Assembly: GCF_009192995.1 (NCBI RefSeq)
Contig: NZ_SDID01000005.1
Span: forward strand, 102,471-166,470
Reading direction: 5' to 3'
Source of the DNA: Sulfurimonas indica
GTDB taxonomy: Bacteria > Campylobacterota > Campylobacteria > Campylobacterales > Sulfurimonadaceae
Length of the DNA: 64,000 nt
This document shows, piece after piece, positions 29,583 to 38,990 of the stretch; position 1 is the stretch's first letter; the number at the start of each line of letters is the position of its first letter. The notes under the pieces are model-generated. The model saw only the letters and a list, made by a program, of their open reading frames with translations. It made no database searches and was not told where the DNA came from. The translations under genes were made by a program, and so were the position numbers.

Positions 29583-30735
29583 TCTCATAAATCTTCTTAT
29601 AGAGCTTCATTCTTTTTCTTACTTTCATCAAATATCTTTTCGCTTCACTGTAACGTAAATCCTTCAGTAGTCTTGTATAGACTTCCTCAGGTGTAAGTCT
29701 GTTTATCATTTGTGCTGCTCTGTAGGTATCATTTGTCCCTACAAATGCACGAGCTACGTTTCCTGCACCGGTATTATACGCTGCTATAGTACAGTAGAGA
29801 CGGCTTGTCGGGTTTTTGATGTGATGAAGATATTTATAATAAAGAACATGCAAATATGCAGAGCCCATTTTTATGTTGTTCTTGGAGTTGTAGAGATAGG
29901 AACTCCCTACAAGACGTTTCTTTTTATAAAGATGATAGTAAGCGTCAATCCCGGCAGTACGGGGTACGATTTGCATCAACCCGTATGCAGGTACGTAAGA
30001 GCGTGCCATCGGATTGAAACTACTCTCTGAATGTATAATGGCAAAAACCAAAGCAAGTGGAATCTGTTGTCTTGTTGCTTCTCGTTTTACATCCTCATAG
30101 TAGATAAATGAGCGCTTGATTGTTGCATCTTTTGGAAGAGAAATAGTAAGCGTATAGACTTTGTCTGTTTTGATTTTTGAACTTTTTTGTATTTGAATTT
30201 TCTCTGGCGTGACATTGTGTTTCACAAACTGATAGAGACTTTTTTTTGTCGGTTGTTCTTTAAAAAAAATGGGTGCTAAAACAGGTTCAGCATCAATTTT
30301 TGGTGTTGCTATTTTATGAGATGCTTCTATCTTTGCTAGTTGCTGCTCAAATTCATTGTTGTTATAAAAATCTTCTGTATTAAAAGTGACAGCCTGTGCC
30401 AAAGCTAAAGAGAGTTTTTGCTCTGCTTCTTGAGTGTCTTTTGCCAATGTTTCAATGGTGAGTCTGTTATGTTCAAAGTCTATGATAGTACGACTTTTTT
30501 TGTCTTTTGCATAGGAGACGAGTTTTTTCTTGCTCATCATTATTGGTTTTTTCCAATATTTCTCTAACTCTTTGATGTAGGAGCTAAAAGCTTTTTGCTG
30601 GGCTTTTTTGTAGTCTGAAAACTGTGATTTTTCTTGCGCAAAATTGCTTTTTTGAGATTTTTTATAGGAGTCAAAAGAGGATATAGCAGATGCACACGAT
30701 ATAAGGAGTGCAGATGCTACGAATGTTTTAAACAT
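29578..30735 (-). CDS. Exported lytic murein transglycosylase (SLT domain)
   Basis: Cleaves peptidoglycan glycan strands in the periplasm. The signal region FVASALLISCASA could be a lipobox (LISC) or an ordinary signal peptide. A long lysine-rich helical middle follows, then an SLT domain with the catalytic Glu in IHSESSFNPMARS, then YGLMQIVP and AAYNTGAGNV. The layout resembles MltC and Campylobacter membrane-bound transglycosylases. I start it at the ATG at 30735, giving 385 residues, because the reading frame upstream (to 30801) lies inside the HIT gene and precedes the signal. It begins four bases after the HIT stop. Confidence 0.88.
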   Translation of the reverse strand: MFKTFVASALLISCASAISSFDSYKKSQKSNFAQEKSQFSDYKKAQQKAFSSYIKELEKYWKKPIMMSKKKLVSYAKDKKSRTIIDFEHNRLTIETLAKDTQEAEQKLSLALAQAVTFNTEDFYNNNEFEQQLAKIEASHKIATPKIDAEPVLAPIFFKEQPTKKSLYQFVKHNVTPEKIQIQKSSKIKTDKVYTLTISLPKDATIKRSFIYYEDVKREATRQQIPLALVFAIIHSESSFNPMARSYVPAYGLMQIVPRTAGIDAYYHLYKKKRLVGSSYLYNSKNNIKMGSAYLHVLYYKYLHHIKNPTSRLYCTIAAYNTGAGNVARAFVGTNDTYRAAQMINRLTPEEVYTRLLKDLRYSEAKRYLMKVRKRMKLYKKIYES

Positions 30736-30739
30736 TGTG

Positions 30740-31096
30740 TTATATGAAGTCTTTTGGGTCTGCATCACTGAAGTGACCCCATTTAAGTTTTGCCCCTCCA
30801 AGGATATGAAAATGGAGGTGTTTTACCTCTTGACCACCATTTTCACCGACATTTGTAATGATTCTGTATCCGCTCTCATCTATTTTTGTCTCACGTGCTA
30901 CTTCTTGAATGAATGTTGTCATTCCTGCCATCGTCTCTGGTGTTACTTCATTAAAACTCTCAACGTGAATTTTTAGAATAGCCAAAATATGTACAGGTGC
31001 CTTTGGATTAATGTCATGAAATGCTAAAAAATTCTCATCTTCTGCAATGATATTTGCAGGTATCTCTTTGTTGACTATCTTACAAAATAAACACAT
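30740..31096 (-). CDS. HIT-family nucleotide hydrolase
   Basis: The 118 residues carry the histidine triad HLHFHILGG and the early MCLFCKIV zinc-cysteine pair. Members of the HinT branch hydrolyse adenosine phosphoramidates and similar nucleotides. The ATG at 31096 is preferred because GAAGGAAAATAAT precedes it and it begins at the conserved MCLFCK; an in-frame ATG 36 bases earlier adds a basic leader. HIT next to pheS in the divergent direction is a conserved arrangement in Campylobacter. It is co-transcribed with the transglycosylase gene. Confidence 0.92.
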   Translation of the reverse strand: MCLFCKIVNKEIPANIIAEDENFLAFHDINPKAPVHILAILKIHVESFNEVTPETMAGMTTFIQEVARETKIDESGYRIITNVGENGGQEVKHLHFHILGGAKLKWGHFSDADPKDFI

Positions 31097-31166
31097 ATTA
31101 TTTTCCTTCTTTTTTGACTTATTGTAGCACATAATACGCTAAATGAAGCTGTTTATAAATTATATT

Positions 31167-31175
31167 TGCTATAAT
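31167..31175 (+). promoter_or_regulatory. Extended -10 promoter of pheS
   Basis: TGCTATAAT lies 34 bases before the pheS TTG start, in the divergent gap with the HIT gene. No tRNA-Phe leader peptide was found in the short leader. Confidence 0.55.
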
Positions 31176-31209
31176 CTCTCTAAAATTTTACAATTATGGA
31201 GACTCTCAA

Positions 31210-32202
31210 TTGAAAGAGTGGTACGATAAAATAAACGAAGCAACAAGCATTGATGCATTAGAAGAGATACGTATTGCACTGTTTGGAAAGAAAGGTGTCT
31301 TGGCAGCTGAGTTCGCTAAGATGAAAGATGTTCCAAATGAGCAAAAAGCGCAATTTGCAAAAGATCTCAATGCACACAAACAAAACCTGATGAATGAATT
31401 TACAGCGAAGAAAATAGTGCTCGAAACTGAAGCACTTAAAGAGGCTATGAAAGCAGAAGCTATTGATGTCTCTATGTTTAGCACTTCTTCATCAGCAGGA
31501 GCACTGCATCCGGTAATGGAGACGATGGACAGAATCGTAGAGTACTTCTCATCAATGAACTTTGCAGTAAAAACCGGAAAAATGGTAGAGGATGACTTTC
31601 ACAATTTTGAAGCACTGAATCTTCCAAAATACCATCCGGCACGTGATATGCAAGATACTTTTTACTTTAAAGATGAGATGCTTCTTCGCACGCATACCTC
31701 TCCTGTACAAATCAGAACGATGCTTGAGACGAAACCGCCTATTCGTATGATAGCTCCAGGTGCCGTATTTCGTCGTGATTATGACCTTACGCATACACCG
31801 ATGTTTCACCAGATTGAAGGGCTTTTGGTTGATGAGGCCGGAAAAGTCTCTTTTGCAAATCTGAAGTTTATTTTAGAGGACTTTTTGAAGTATATGTTCG
31901 GTGATGTGGCTGTACGTTTTCGCCCGTCGTTCTTTCCGTTCACAGAGCCTTCTGCCGAAGTAGATATCTCTTGTGTCTTTTGTAAAGGTGAGGGGTGTCG
32001 TGTATGTTCACATACGGGCTGGCTTGAAGTACTTGGATGCGGAATCGTTGACCCTAATGTATTTGAAGCGGTTAATTATAAAGATGTCAGCGGTTATGCA
32101 TTTGGTCTTGGAGTAGAGAGATTTGCAATGCTGATTCATCAGATTGGAGACCTTCGTTCACTCTTTGAAGGCGATATTAAATTACTGGAGCAATTTCAAT
32201 GA
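31210..32202 (+). CDS. pheS: Phenylalanyl-tRNA synthetase alpha chain PheS
   Basis: The catalytic subunit of the alpha2-beta2 enzyme, 330 residues. An N-terminal coiled region is followed by the class II core. [31 protein letters not shown] and [10 protein letters not shown] (motif 3) are family motifs; a cysteine cluster in [14 protein letters not shown] is a feature of many bacterial PheS proteins. Start TTG at 31210 with TATGGAGAC upstream. Its end overlaps pheT in an ATGA arrangement. First gene of the pheS-pheT-aroA-ispH unit. Confidence 0.97.
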   Translation: MKEWYDKINEATSIDALEEIRIALFGKKGVLAAEFAKMKDVPNEQKAQFAKDLNAHKQNLMNEFTAKKIVLETEALKEAMKAEAIDVSMFSTSSSAGALHPVMETMDRIVEYFSSMNFAVKTGKMVEDDFHNFEALNLPKYHPARDMQDTFYFKDEMLLRTHTSPVQIRTMLETKPPIRMIAPGAVFRRDYDLTHTPMFHQIEGLLVDEAGKVSFANLKFILEDFLKYMFGDVAVRFRPSFFPFTEPSAEVDISCVFCKGEGCRVCSHTGWLEVLGCGIVDPNVFEAVNYKDVSGYAFGLGVERFAMLIHQIGDLRSLFEGDIKLLEQFQ

Positions 32203-34535
32203 TAGTTACAAGATCTTGGTTACAAGAGTGGATAGACCTTGAGGGAATTTCTACAGAAGATATTGCGAAAACATTTAATGCCATTGGTTTAGAAGTAGAT
32301 CGTGTTCATGAGTACAGAGTTCCTAAAAAGATAGTTTTCGGAAAAGTTTTAGAATGTGAAAAACATCCGGATGCCGATAAGCTCAATGTTTGTAAAGTAG
32401 ATATCGGCAGTGCAACACGTCAGATTGTTTGTGGAGCTTCAAATGTTCGTGCAGGACTCACTGTTGCCGTTGCAACAATCGGTGCTGAAATGCCAAACGG
32501 GATGGCTATCAAACCTGTAAAACTGCGTGGAGTTGACTCTGAGGGGATGATATGTTCTTCTTCTGAGTTAGGTTTGCCTGATACAGGTAATGGAATTATG
32601 GAGCTTGACAGCAGCATTGGAAAGTTTGAACTTGGACAGGAAGTCAATCAAAATCCTTTCTTTAATGATGATTTAATCGAGATAGAACTTACTGCAAACA
32701 GAGGAGACTGTCTGAGTATTCGTGGTGTTGCACGTGACCTTTCAGCTGCATTTGACAGACCGGTAAAAGAGTATACGGTAACTGATAATGACGAAAAAAG
32801 AGGTATTGGACGTATACTCTCACTAGTACATGAAAAAGATTTGGATGTAAATCTTCGCTACAAAGCACTGGATTTAAAAGAGCTCACACTGCCGTTTATT
32901 GTAAAACTCAGACTTGCGCAAATCGAAGAGAGCAGAGCATGTGATGTAGAGTCTATGATGCTCTATGTAACACACTCTACGGGAGTAATACTCAGAGCAT
33001 ACAGACATAACTTTTTTGCACATGATGATGAGAAGATGGGCAAAGTGATTCTTGGCGAAGATGAACATGGTTTTGCATGTATTGAAAATGAGCAAAAAGA
33101 GATTGCATCCATTGTTGGAATCATCCAAAAAGAAGAGTCGAAGATGAAAGATGGCAGTGGTACTGTCGTTCTTGAAGCCTCTTACATTCCACCGGACATT
33201 ATCTCGAAAAAGATGGCAGAGTCTAAGATAGAATCAGGTCCAATGTTTTATAAAACCTCACGTGGAAGTGAGCCTGAACTCGAAGCTGGACTCTCTTACT
33301 GTATTGATTTGATTGAGGAGTATTCGAACTCTACTACTTTCAGCGGTACGGTAGAGCTCTCTAAATCATTCAAAGAGAAGATTGTCACAGTGACAAAACA
33401 GGAAATCGACGAGATTATCGGTGCAGAGATTGATAAAAGTGTTATTGCCAAGATACTTAAAAACTTAGGTTTTGACACATCAAAATCTTCAACGGACAAC
33501 TTTGTCATTACCGTACCACAGTTCCGTCATGATATTGTCAATAAACAAGATATCGTGGAAGAGATTGTAAGAATGGTCGGGATTGATAATATCCCTTCAA
33601 AACCCTTCTTACTCCAAGAGGCAAACAGACTCGAAGATAACTACTTTGCTTATAAAAAACGCTCTGTATACAGAAAAAAAGCGGCACAAAGCGGATTTTT
33701 TGAATCAGTACACTTTGTATTTGATGAGAAAAAAGTGTTGGAATCTTATGGGTTTAAAACAACAAAAGATGAACTTGAACTTTTAAATCCGATCGTTCAA
33801 ACACTCGATACTTTACGTCCTACACTTTTAACAGGACTATTAAAGGCAGCTTCACAAAATGTAAAAAATGGTTATGCATCTGTAAAACTCTTTGAAGTTG
33901 GTTCTGTTTTCTCACCGACAAGAGAAGAGACGCTCAAAGCTGCATTTCTTTTCAGTGGCCAAAGAGAGAATGAATCACTGAGTAACACAGGAAAACCTGC
34001 AAAAGTTGATTTTGCATATTTTGTTCAAAAGATTGCAGATATTATCGGTGATGTAGTACTGCGTGAGCATACGACAGAGCATAAACTTTCACACATCTAC
34101 CAGTGTGCTGCAGTAGTACAAAATGGTGAAGTGATCGGTGAGCTTTTTAGAGTACATCCGGAAGTAGAAAAAGCGTATGATCTAGATATGACATTTATGT
34201 GTGAACTTGATTTTGACAAGTTAAGCTATGAGCTTAAAACAGCTCAGAAAAGATCAAAATATCAGGCATCTTTTAGAGATTTAAGTCTCATTATGCCAAA
34301 AGATATGCCGTATGAAAAAGTTAAAGAGATAATAGAAGCATCTGAAATACCTAACTTAGTTCGTTTTTATCCGGTTGATAAATATACAGATGAAACACTT
34401 GGTGAAAATATGAGTCTCTCTATCCGTTTTGTTCTGCAGTCAGCTGCAAAAACTCTTGAAGAAGAAGAAATAACAAATGTAATGGAAACGATTTTAGAAC
34501 AGTTAGGTTCTCAACTAGGTATAGGATTAAGATAA
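32199..34535 (+). CDS. pheT: Phenylalanyl-tRNA synthetase beta chain PheT
   Basis: The 778 residues carry the bacterial domain order: an EMAP-type tRNA-binding domain (about 40-150, [22 protein letters not shown]), B3/B4 editing region, B5 domain around 400-470, a pseudo-catalytic core and a C-terminal anticodon domain (about 690-778, SFRDLSLIM). Start ATG overlaps the pheS stop by four bases, and the stop shares one base with the aroA start, so all three are co-translated. Confidence 0.97.
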   Translation: MIVTRSWLQEWIDLEGISTEDIAKTFNAIGLEVDRVHEYRVPKKIVFGKVLECEKHPDADKLNVCKVDIGSATRQIVCGASNVRAGLTVAVATIGAEMPNGMAIKPVKLRGVDSEGMICSSSELGLPDTGNGIMELDSSIGKFELGQEVNQNPFFNDDLIEIELTANRGDCLSIRGVARDLSAAFDRPVKEYTVTDNDEKRGIGRILSLVHEKDLDVNLRYKALDLKELTLPFIVKLRLAQIEESRACDVESMMLYVTHSTGVILRAYRHNFFAHDDEKMGKVILGEDEHGFACIENEQKEIASIVGIIQKEESKMKDGSGTVVLEASYIPPDIISKKMAESKIESGPMFYKTSRGSEPELEAGLSYCIDLIEEYSNSTTFSGTVELSKSFKEKIVTVTKQEIDEIIGAEIDKSVIAKILKNLGFDTSKSSTDNFVITVPQFRHDIVNKQDIVEEIVRMVGIDNIPSKPFLLQEANRLEDNYFAYKKRSVYRKKAAQSGFFESVHFVFDEKKVLESYGFKTTKDELELLNPIVQTLDTLRPTLLTGLLKAASQNVKNGYASVKLFEVGSVFSPTREETLKAAFLFSGQRENESLSNTGKPAKVDFAYFVQKIADIIGDVVLREHTTEHKLSHIYQCAAVVQNGEVIGELFRVHPEVEKAYDLDMTFMCELDFDKLSYELKTAQKRSKYQASFRDLSLIMPKDMPYEKVKEIIEASEIPNLVRFYPVDKYTDETLGENMSLSIRFVLQSAAKTLEEEEITNVMETILEQLGSQLGIGLR

Positions 34536-35818
34536 TGAGCAGTGTTGTTGTCACTTCAGCTAAAAATTTTGCACTGAGTATCTCAGAAATCGCACCCGAT
34601 AAATCCATTTCGCACAGAAGTGTAATGTTTGCAATGCTTGCAGACGGAGTGAGTGAAATTGAGAACTTTTTACGTGCTGAAGATACCTTAAACTCTTTGG
34701 AAATCGTTAAAAATCTCGGTGCAAAAGTTGAAGATGACGGCAAAACCATTAAAATATCTTCTGATGGTATCAAAGAGCCATTTGAGATTTTAGATTGTGG
34801 AAACTCGGGAACGGGAATGCGTCTTTTCTGCGGGCTTTTAAGCTCAGCTGAGGGACATTTTGTCCTAACAGGTGATAAATACCTGCGTCGTCGTCCGATG
34901 AAGCGTGTAACGGCTCCACTTATCAGCATCGGTGCAAAGATTGACGGGCGTGAGCATGGTGATTTGGCACCGCTCTCTATTCGCGGTGCATCACTGAAGG
35001 CTTTTGATTATGAGTCTAAAATTGCATCAGCTCAAGTGAAGTCGTGTATGATCTTAGCAGCACTGAGAGCCGATGGTGTTTGTATCTATACAGAACCGGA
35101 ACTCTCACGTGACCATACGGAGAGAATGCTGCGTGGAATGGGTGCAAAGATTGAAGTAGATGGACTAAAAACTACTGTTACACCGCTTGAGGGCTTACTT
35201 TTACCTCTTAAAATAAGAGTACCTGCTGACCCATCTTCTGCATTTTTCTTTGCAGTTGCCGCTGCTATTACTCCGGGAAGTGAAGTAACACTCGAAGGTG
35301 TAACGCTCAATCCTACGCGTATAGAGGCTTTTAAAGCACTCGAACGTATGGGAGCAGATATCTCTTATGAACTGCGTGATAACAAGTATGAACCAGTTGG
35401 AAATATTAAAGTAAAACATGCTCCTTTACATGGTATTGTAATAGAGGATAATATCTCTTGGCTTATTGATGAATTGCCGGCATTAAGTATTGCTATGGCA
35501 TGTGCTGAGGGTGAGAGTCTTGTTAAAAACGCCGAAGAGTTGCGTGTAAAAGAGTCTGACAGAATTGCAACGGTAGTCGAAGGACTTCGTGCTTGTGGTA
35601 TTGAAGTGCATGAGTACAAAGATGGTTATAGAATTGTCGGTGGTGAGCTAAAATCAGCAGAGGTTGAGAGTGATGGAGACCATAGAATAGCTATGAGCTT
35701 TATTATCGCGGGACTTCGTTGTGGCATGAAAGTAACTGACCTAGAGTGTATCAATACCTCTTTTCCAAACTTTTTTGAACTCTTGCAAAAGATTACAGAT
35801 GTGGAGTTTGCAAAATGA
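34535..35818 (+). CDS. aroA: 3-phosphoshikimate 1-carboxyvinyltransferase (EPSP synthase)
   Basis: Sixth step of the shikimate pathway, joining PEP and shikimate-3-phosphate. The family motifs [12 protein letters not shown] and LRRRPMKR near the N terminus, [12 protein letters not shown] in the middle and RVKESDRI near the end are all present. 427 residues. ATG overlaps the pheT stop (TAATG) and its stop overlaps ispH (ATGA). Confidence 0.97.
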   Translation: MSSVVVTSAKNFALSISEIAPDKSISHRSVMFAMLADGVSEIENFLRAEDTLNSLEIVKNLGAKVEDDGKTIKISSDGIKEPFEILDCGNSGTGMRLFCGLLSSAEGHFVLTGDKYLRRRPMKRVTAPLISIGAKIDGREHGDLAPLSIRGASLKAFDYESKIASAQVKSCMILAALRADGVCIYTEPELSRDHTERMLRGMGAKIEVDGLKTTVTPLEGLLLPLKIRVPADPSSAFFFAVAAAITPGSEVTLEGVTLNPTRIEAFKALERMGADISYELRDNKYEPVGNIKVKHAPLHGIVIEDNISWLIDELPALSIAMACAEGESLVKNAEELRVKESDRIATVVEGLRACGIEVHEYKDGYRIVGGELKSAEVESDGDHRIAMSFIIAGLRCGMKVTDLECINTSFPNFFELLQKITDVEFAK

Positions 35819-36645
35819 AAATAGAACTTGCTGAGAGTTATGGTTTTTGTTTTGGGGTAAAGCGTGCGATTAAGATTGCAGAAGAGAATAGAAATGCGGC
35901 AACCTATGGACCGCTTATTCATAACTCCAAAGAGATAGCAAGACTCGACAGTGACTACAAAGTAGGGCTTGTTGAGGATTTTACAACATTCCAGCCAGGT
36001 GACAAGGCGATTGTAAGAACGCATGGAATAGTCAAAGATGAGCTTAAAGCTTTAAAAGAGAGCGGTGTTGATGTTGTTGATGCAACCTGTCCCTTTGTGA
36101 CAAAACCCCAAGAGATCACTCAAGAGATGAGTGAAGCAGGGTACAGTGTCGTTATCTTTGGCGATGAGAAGCATCCTGAGATAAAAGGGGTAAAATCATA
36201 CGCTACGCATGGTGCTGTCGTTGTGACAGAAGTGGAAGATTTAGAAGAGTTAAAACTTCACGAGCGTATTGCTTTGATTGCGCAAACAACGAGAAAAGTT
36301 GAAGACTATATGAAGATAGCAAACTATCTTATTCCTCGTTATAAAGAGGTACGTGTCTTTAACACTATTTGTAATGCGACCTTTGAAAATCAGGATGCCG
36401 CGAGAAAGCTCTCTAAGCGTGCCGATGTGATGATAATCATCGGTGGAAAAAATTCTTCAAATACAAAGCAGCTTTTTAATATAGCCCATGAAAACTGTCC
36501 CGATTCGTATCATATCGAAGATGAAAATGAGATAGATATGTCATGGTTTGAAGGCAAAGAGCTATGTGGTATCTCAGCCGGGGCTTCCACACCTGACTGG
36601 ATTATCCAAAATGTTGTGGATGCTATTCAAAAAGGTGTCAATTAA
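35815..36645 (+). CDS. ispH: 4-hydroxy-3-methylbut-2-enyl diphosphate reductase IspH
   Basis: Last step of the MEP isoprenoid pathway, an iron-sulfur enzyme. The three cluster cysteines are in [20 protein letters not shown] and [11 protein letters not shown]. The conserved RTHGI and [11 protein letters not shown] blocks are seen. 276 residues, short as in Campylobacterota. In Campylobacter the next gene is rpsA; here a 2.2 kb reverse-strand islet comes first. Its last four bases overlap the end of the islet's second gene. Confidence 0.97.
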   Translation: MKIELAESYGFCFGVKRAIKIAEENRNAATYGPLIHNSKEIARLDSDYKVGLVEDFTTFQPGDKAIVRTHGIVKDELKALKESGVDVVDATCPFVTKPQEITQEMSEAGYSVVIFGDEKHPEIKGVKSYATHGAVVVTEVEDLEELKLHERIALIAQTTRKVEDYMKIANYLIPRYKEVRVFNTICNATFENQDAARKLSKRADVMIIIGGKNSSNTKQLFNIAHENCPDSYHIEDENEIDMSWFEGKELCGISAGASTPDWIIQNVVDAIQKGVN

Positions 36646-36917
36646 AGAGCTTTTTCTTTTTTAAACATATCAAGCTTGAAGCTTTCAACTTTATTAAACA
36701 GGTCAACTAAGATGTTGCCTCTCTTTTTAGGCACCTCCTCTTCATCATAAAGTTCATCATATCCATCATTGTAATAATTTTCATCAATGTTTTCTTGTGA
36801 CGTTTGTGTAAGCTCATCTTCATTGCCATTGTCGCGACTTGCCTCATCTTCACTGCTTGATATCTCTTCAAATTCTTCATTTTCAGATTGAGGTTTACCG
36901 TTTTCAGAATCTTTCAC
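36642..36917 (-). CDS. Acidic hypothetical protein, second gene of the ispH-rpsA islet
   Basis: The 91 residues are strongly acidic and low in complexity for the first two thirds (Glu, Asp, Ser, Asn), then end in a basic/hydrophobic stretch (KKRGNILVDLFNKVESFKLDMFKK). No signal peptide or membrane helix. The GTG at 36917 has a good AGGAG ribosome site, so it is likely a real gene. It follows the large Ala/Gly-rich gene by about 30 bases on the same strand. I do not recognise a family; the acidic-then-basic design resembles small accessory or DNA-mimic-like proteins, but that is only a thought. Confidence 0.62.
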   Translation of the reverse strand: MKDSENGKPQSENEEFEEISSSEDEASRDNGNEDELTQTSQENIDENYYNDGYDELYDEEEVPKKRGNILVDLFNKVESFKLDMFKKEKAL

Positions 36918-36948
36918 AACTTGCTCCTGCTTTGAATTTTTTCATAAA

Positions 36949-38853
36949 TTATAGATCCCCTTTATTTGAGTTATAGTCATTGTTGATAAGTTTTTCCATA
37001 AACTCTCTTGAAACTTCGGCTTGTTCTTCCTGTGCTTCAATCTGATAATCAATTCCGACATTAACATCTTGCATTTTAGTTGCCATTGCTTCAGAATAAT
37101 CTGTTTTATGAATGCTTGCTCCTGCATTTCTCACATCTGTCATGTCACCGTAAGCGGATTTGCCACCCATTGCCTGCATTGTATTGAAACCTCTTGGGGT
37201 TGAGAATGCATTTTGAGCATATTGTGGTGCAGGAGAATATGTTTTTATGTCTTTTACCCACGATGGAGAAGCTCCTTGCGTTGGCGACATAGATTTCATT
37301 TTAGAAAAACTATTAAATTCTGCAGAGCCCAAATCGCTTCCCATAAGAGCTGAAGCAACTGGCGCCAGATAGTTTGCAGCATCCAATCCCGTTTCAACAG
37401 CTTTGCCCCATGAGATATTTGAATTGTTTGTACCTGACGATTTATAGCCACTGCTTCCAGGTGTTTGACCACTACCACCTTTAGGCCCATGGCTAGAAGT
37501 CATCCACTCTGCAACTTTTGACACACCCTCTGCTGCTCCTCCATCTGTAAGGTAATCATACAATTCGTAGCCGGCTCCAGCAACAGTAGCAGCAGCAAGG
37601 CCAAATTTGCCATGTTTTGCAAGACTTTTTAAGGTTTTGGATCTCTCCAGCTCTTTAACTGCATTTGCACGAGTATTGGAGTAGCCCGCATTTGCAGATT
37701 GCATCCCGCGCTCATACTCAAACAGTTTCTCTTTAGAAGATTTTATCTGACGATCGAGCCCATCAACATCAGCAGTCGGATCTTTTGCGAGAATATCGGC
37801 TCTTTTTTGTTCAAGTTGTCTGCGGTTAAGATCTTCACTTTTCCATGCCTCTTTATTTTTTCCATATTCTTCGGTATAATGTTTCATATCATCTTGAAAG
37901 GAGTTACCATGGGTGCCGTCGTTTTGATTTACGGTGTTTTGGGTTTGTTGGCTATTGGATTTTTGTGGGCCTTCGTCAAGGATGCCTTTAGTGGATTTTC
38001 CCGTTAATTTATCATAAACTTTCCCTGCTGCTCCAACAGTCGTCCTAATCGGACCTTTCTGTCCTCTTAACAACTGAAATGCCTCTGCTGATACTGCTGC
38101 TCCGCCTAAAAGAGCTGCTGCAGCCGCTCCTTCTGAATGGAAATCTGTTCCCATCGCTTTATTAAATTTGTCTAGCCCAAATGTACCTATATCTTCAATA
38201 AGGTGTCTTTTTGTATCTGTCATTGAAGTTCTATCTTTAAGCGTTTGTGCGACTTTATCAGGGTCTTCACTCTTTATCATTGCAGACATGTTGTCATAGG
38301 CTGCTCCCATACCTGCACCCCCTTCGACACCTGCTTTAAATGAAGCTGCTTCATACCCGCCTCTTTTTTCTGCACCCTTAATGGTTCCAACATCTTTTTC
38401 AAGTTTCCCAGCGGCTAACTTTCCTGCTGTCTCCTCCATCACCTCAGCAGCGCTCTTGCCAACCTTTTGACCTATTTTCTCTGCTTCACTTTGTAAGCCC
38501 TCAACGGCCCCTTTTTGCTGTGAGGCTTTCTGTGAGGCTTCCATCGCATCAATGCCAACTGCACCTCCTATACCGCCTTGAGCATCAAGTTTGGCTTGTG
38601 TTTTTTGTTGATTGCTCATCTCTCCATACATTGCATTGTCTGAGTAGATATTTGGATTAATTGCTTTATTGGCAAGCACACCTGCTGCCTGTCCCTCTTG
38701 TGAGTCAAGCTTTGAACTGTCAATAGATTTCATTGTTTCAGAGAGTGTCATCCCTTTTTTGTTTTTACCCTCTAAATCATCACCATACTTTTCTCTTAGA
38801 TTATCTGCATGTGTTGCAGATCCCACGCCTTTCTCTGTGGCACTTGTTACCAT
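36949..38853 (-). CDS. Large Ala/Gly-rich protein like the C-terminal part of conjugative TraG; possibly truncated
   Basis: The 634 residues are rich in Ala, Gly, Ser, Lys and Gln. The first half is helical with repeated AGxL and KxxE patterns; two short hydrophobic segments lie in AAAAALLGGAAVSAEAFQLL and FGLAAATVAGAGYELY. A Q/N-rich linker (about residues 280-320) lies between. Composition and layout recall the soluble C-terminal region of TraG-type mating-pair proteins, but no exact motif confirms this. The ATG at 38853 has no ribosome site and a stop codon lies eight codons upstream in frame, which suits loss of an N-terminal membrane part. It sits reversed inside a conserved operon. Could also be a complete stand-alone gene. 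Confidence 0.55.
   Translation of the reverse strand: MVTSATEKGVGSATHADNLREKYGDDLEGKNKKGMTLSETMKSIDSSKLDSQEGQAAGVLANKAINPNIYSDNAMYGEMSNQQKTQAKLDAQGGIGGAVGIDAMEASQKASQQKGAVEGLQSEAEKIGQKVGKSAAEVMEETAGKLAAGKLEKDVGTIKGAEKRGGYEAASFKAGVEGGAGMGAAYDNMSAMIKSEDPDKVAQTLKDRTSMTDTKRHLIEDIGTFGLDKFNKAMGTDFHSEGAAAAALLGGAAVSAEAFQLLRGQKGPIRTTVGAAGKVYDKLTGKSTKGILDEGPQKSNSQQTQNTVNQNDGTHGNSFQDDMKHYTEEYGKNKEAWKSEDLNRRQLEQKRADILAKDPTADVDGLDRQIKSSKEKLFEYERGMQSANAGYSNTRANAVKELERSKTLKSLAKHGKFGLAAATVAGAGYELYDYLTDGGAAEGVSKVAEWMTSSHGPKGGSGQTPGSSGYKSSGTNNSNISWGKAVETGLDAANYLAPVASALMGSDLGSAEFNSFSKMKSMSPTQGASPSWVKDIKTYSPAPQYAQNAFSTPRGFNTMQAMGGKSAYGDMTDVRNAGASIHKTDYSEAMATKMQDVNVGIDYQIEAQEEQAEVSREFMEKLINNDYNSNKGDL
37875..37880 (+). 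promoter_or_regulatory. -10-like box antisense in the Ala/Gly-rich gene
   Basis: TATAAT lies 28 bases before the ATG of the small ORF at 37909. It may be chance in AT-rich DNA, but it completes a promoter, ribosome site and start in the right order. Confidence 0.25.
37909..38007 (+). CDS. Candidate 32-residue membrane peptide, antisense to the Ala/Gly-rich gene
   Basis: ATG at 37909 follows a perfect AAAGGAG (37897-37903) at a five-base spacing and a TATAAT box at 37875. The 32-residue product is one hydrophobic helix (AVVLIYGVLGLLAIGFLWAF) with a short tail ending KDAFSGFSR, the design of type I toxin-like peptides. Against this, its codons align exactly with the opposite-strand codons, where a Q/N-rich linker is encoded; CAA, AAC and ACC read backwards give Leu, Val and Gly, so hydrophobicity arises automatically. 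The ribosome site and promoter are not explained that way. Speculative. Confidence 0.25.
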   Translation: MGAVVLIYGVLGLLAIGFLWAFVKDAFSGFSR

Positions 38854-38936
38854 ATCTTTAAAGATTTCTTGTTTTCATAGAAAATATGGAAACAGGAAAA
38901 GCTAAATTCTCCAAAACTTCCCAAGTTTAATACCAA

Positions 38937-38942
38937 TATAAT
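38937..38942 (+). promoter_or_regulatory. Probable -10 box of rpsA
   Basis: TATAAT lies 49 bases before the rpsA ATG. If real, rpsA has its own promoter and does not depend on the pheS transcript, which the islet separates from it. The good site AGAGGATAGG precedes the ATG. Confidence 0.5.
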
Positions 38943-38990
38943 CATATTTTAGTTACAATCACGCAATTTTTATGTAACAGAGGATAGGCA

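Noticed and set aside
30736..30801. Upstream extension of the lytic transglycosylase frame
   Set aside because: It lies within the HIT gene and precedes an obvious signal peptide; ATG 30735 is the natural start.
31097..31132. Longer N terminus of the HIT protein
   Set aside because: Its sequence is basic and unlike the family; GAAGGAAAATAAT directly precedes the MCLFCK start.
33583..33786. Small forward frame inside pheT
   Set aside because: Out of frame in a well-conserved gene, no ribosome site, and lysine-rich composition typical of a shadow.
37699..38007. A 102-codon forward frame antisense to the Ala/Gly-rich gene, ending in the membrane-like stretch
   Set aside because: The upstream two thirds have no ribosome site and poor composition; only the internal 32-codon part with its own ribosome site is kept as a candidate.
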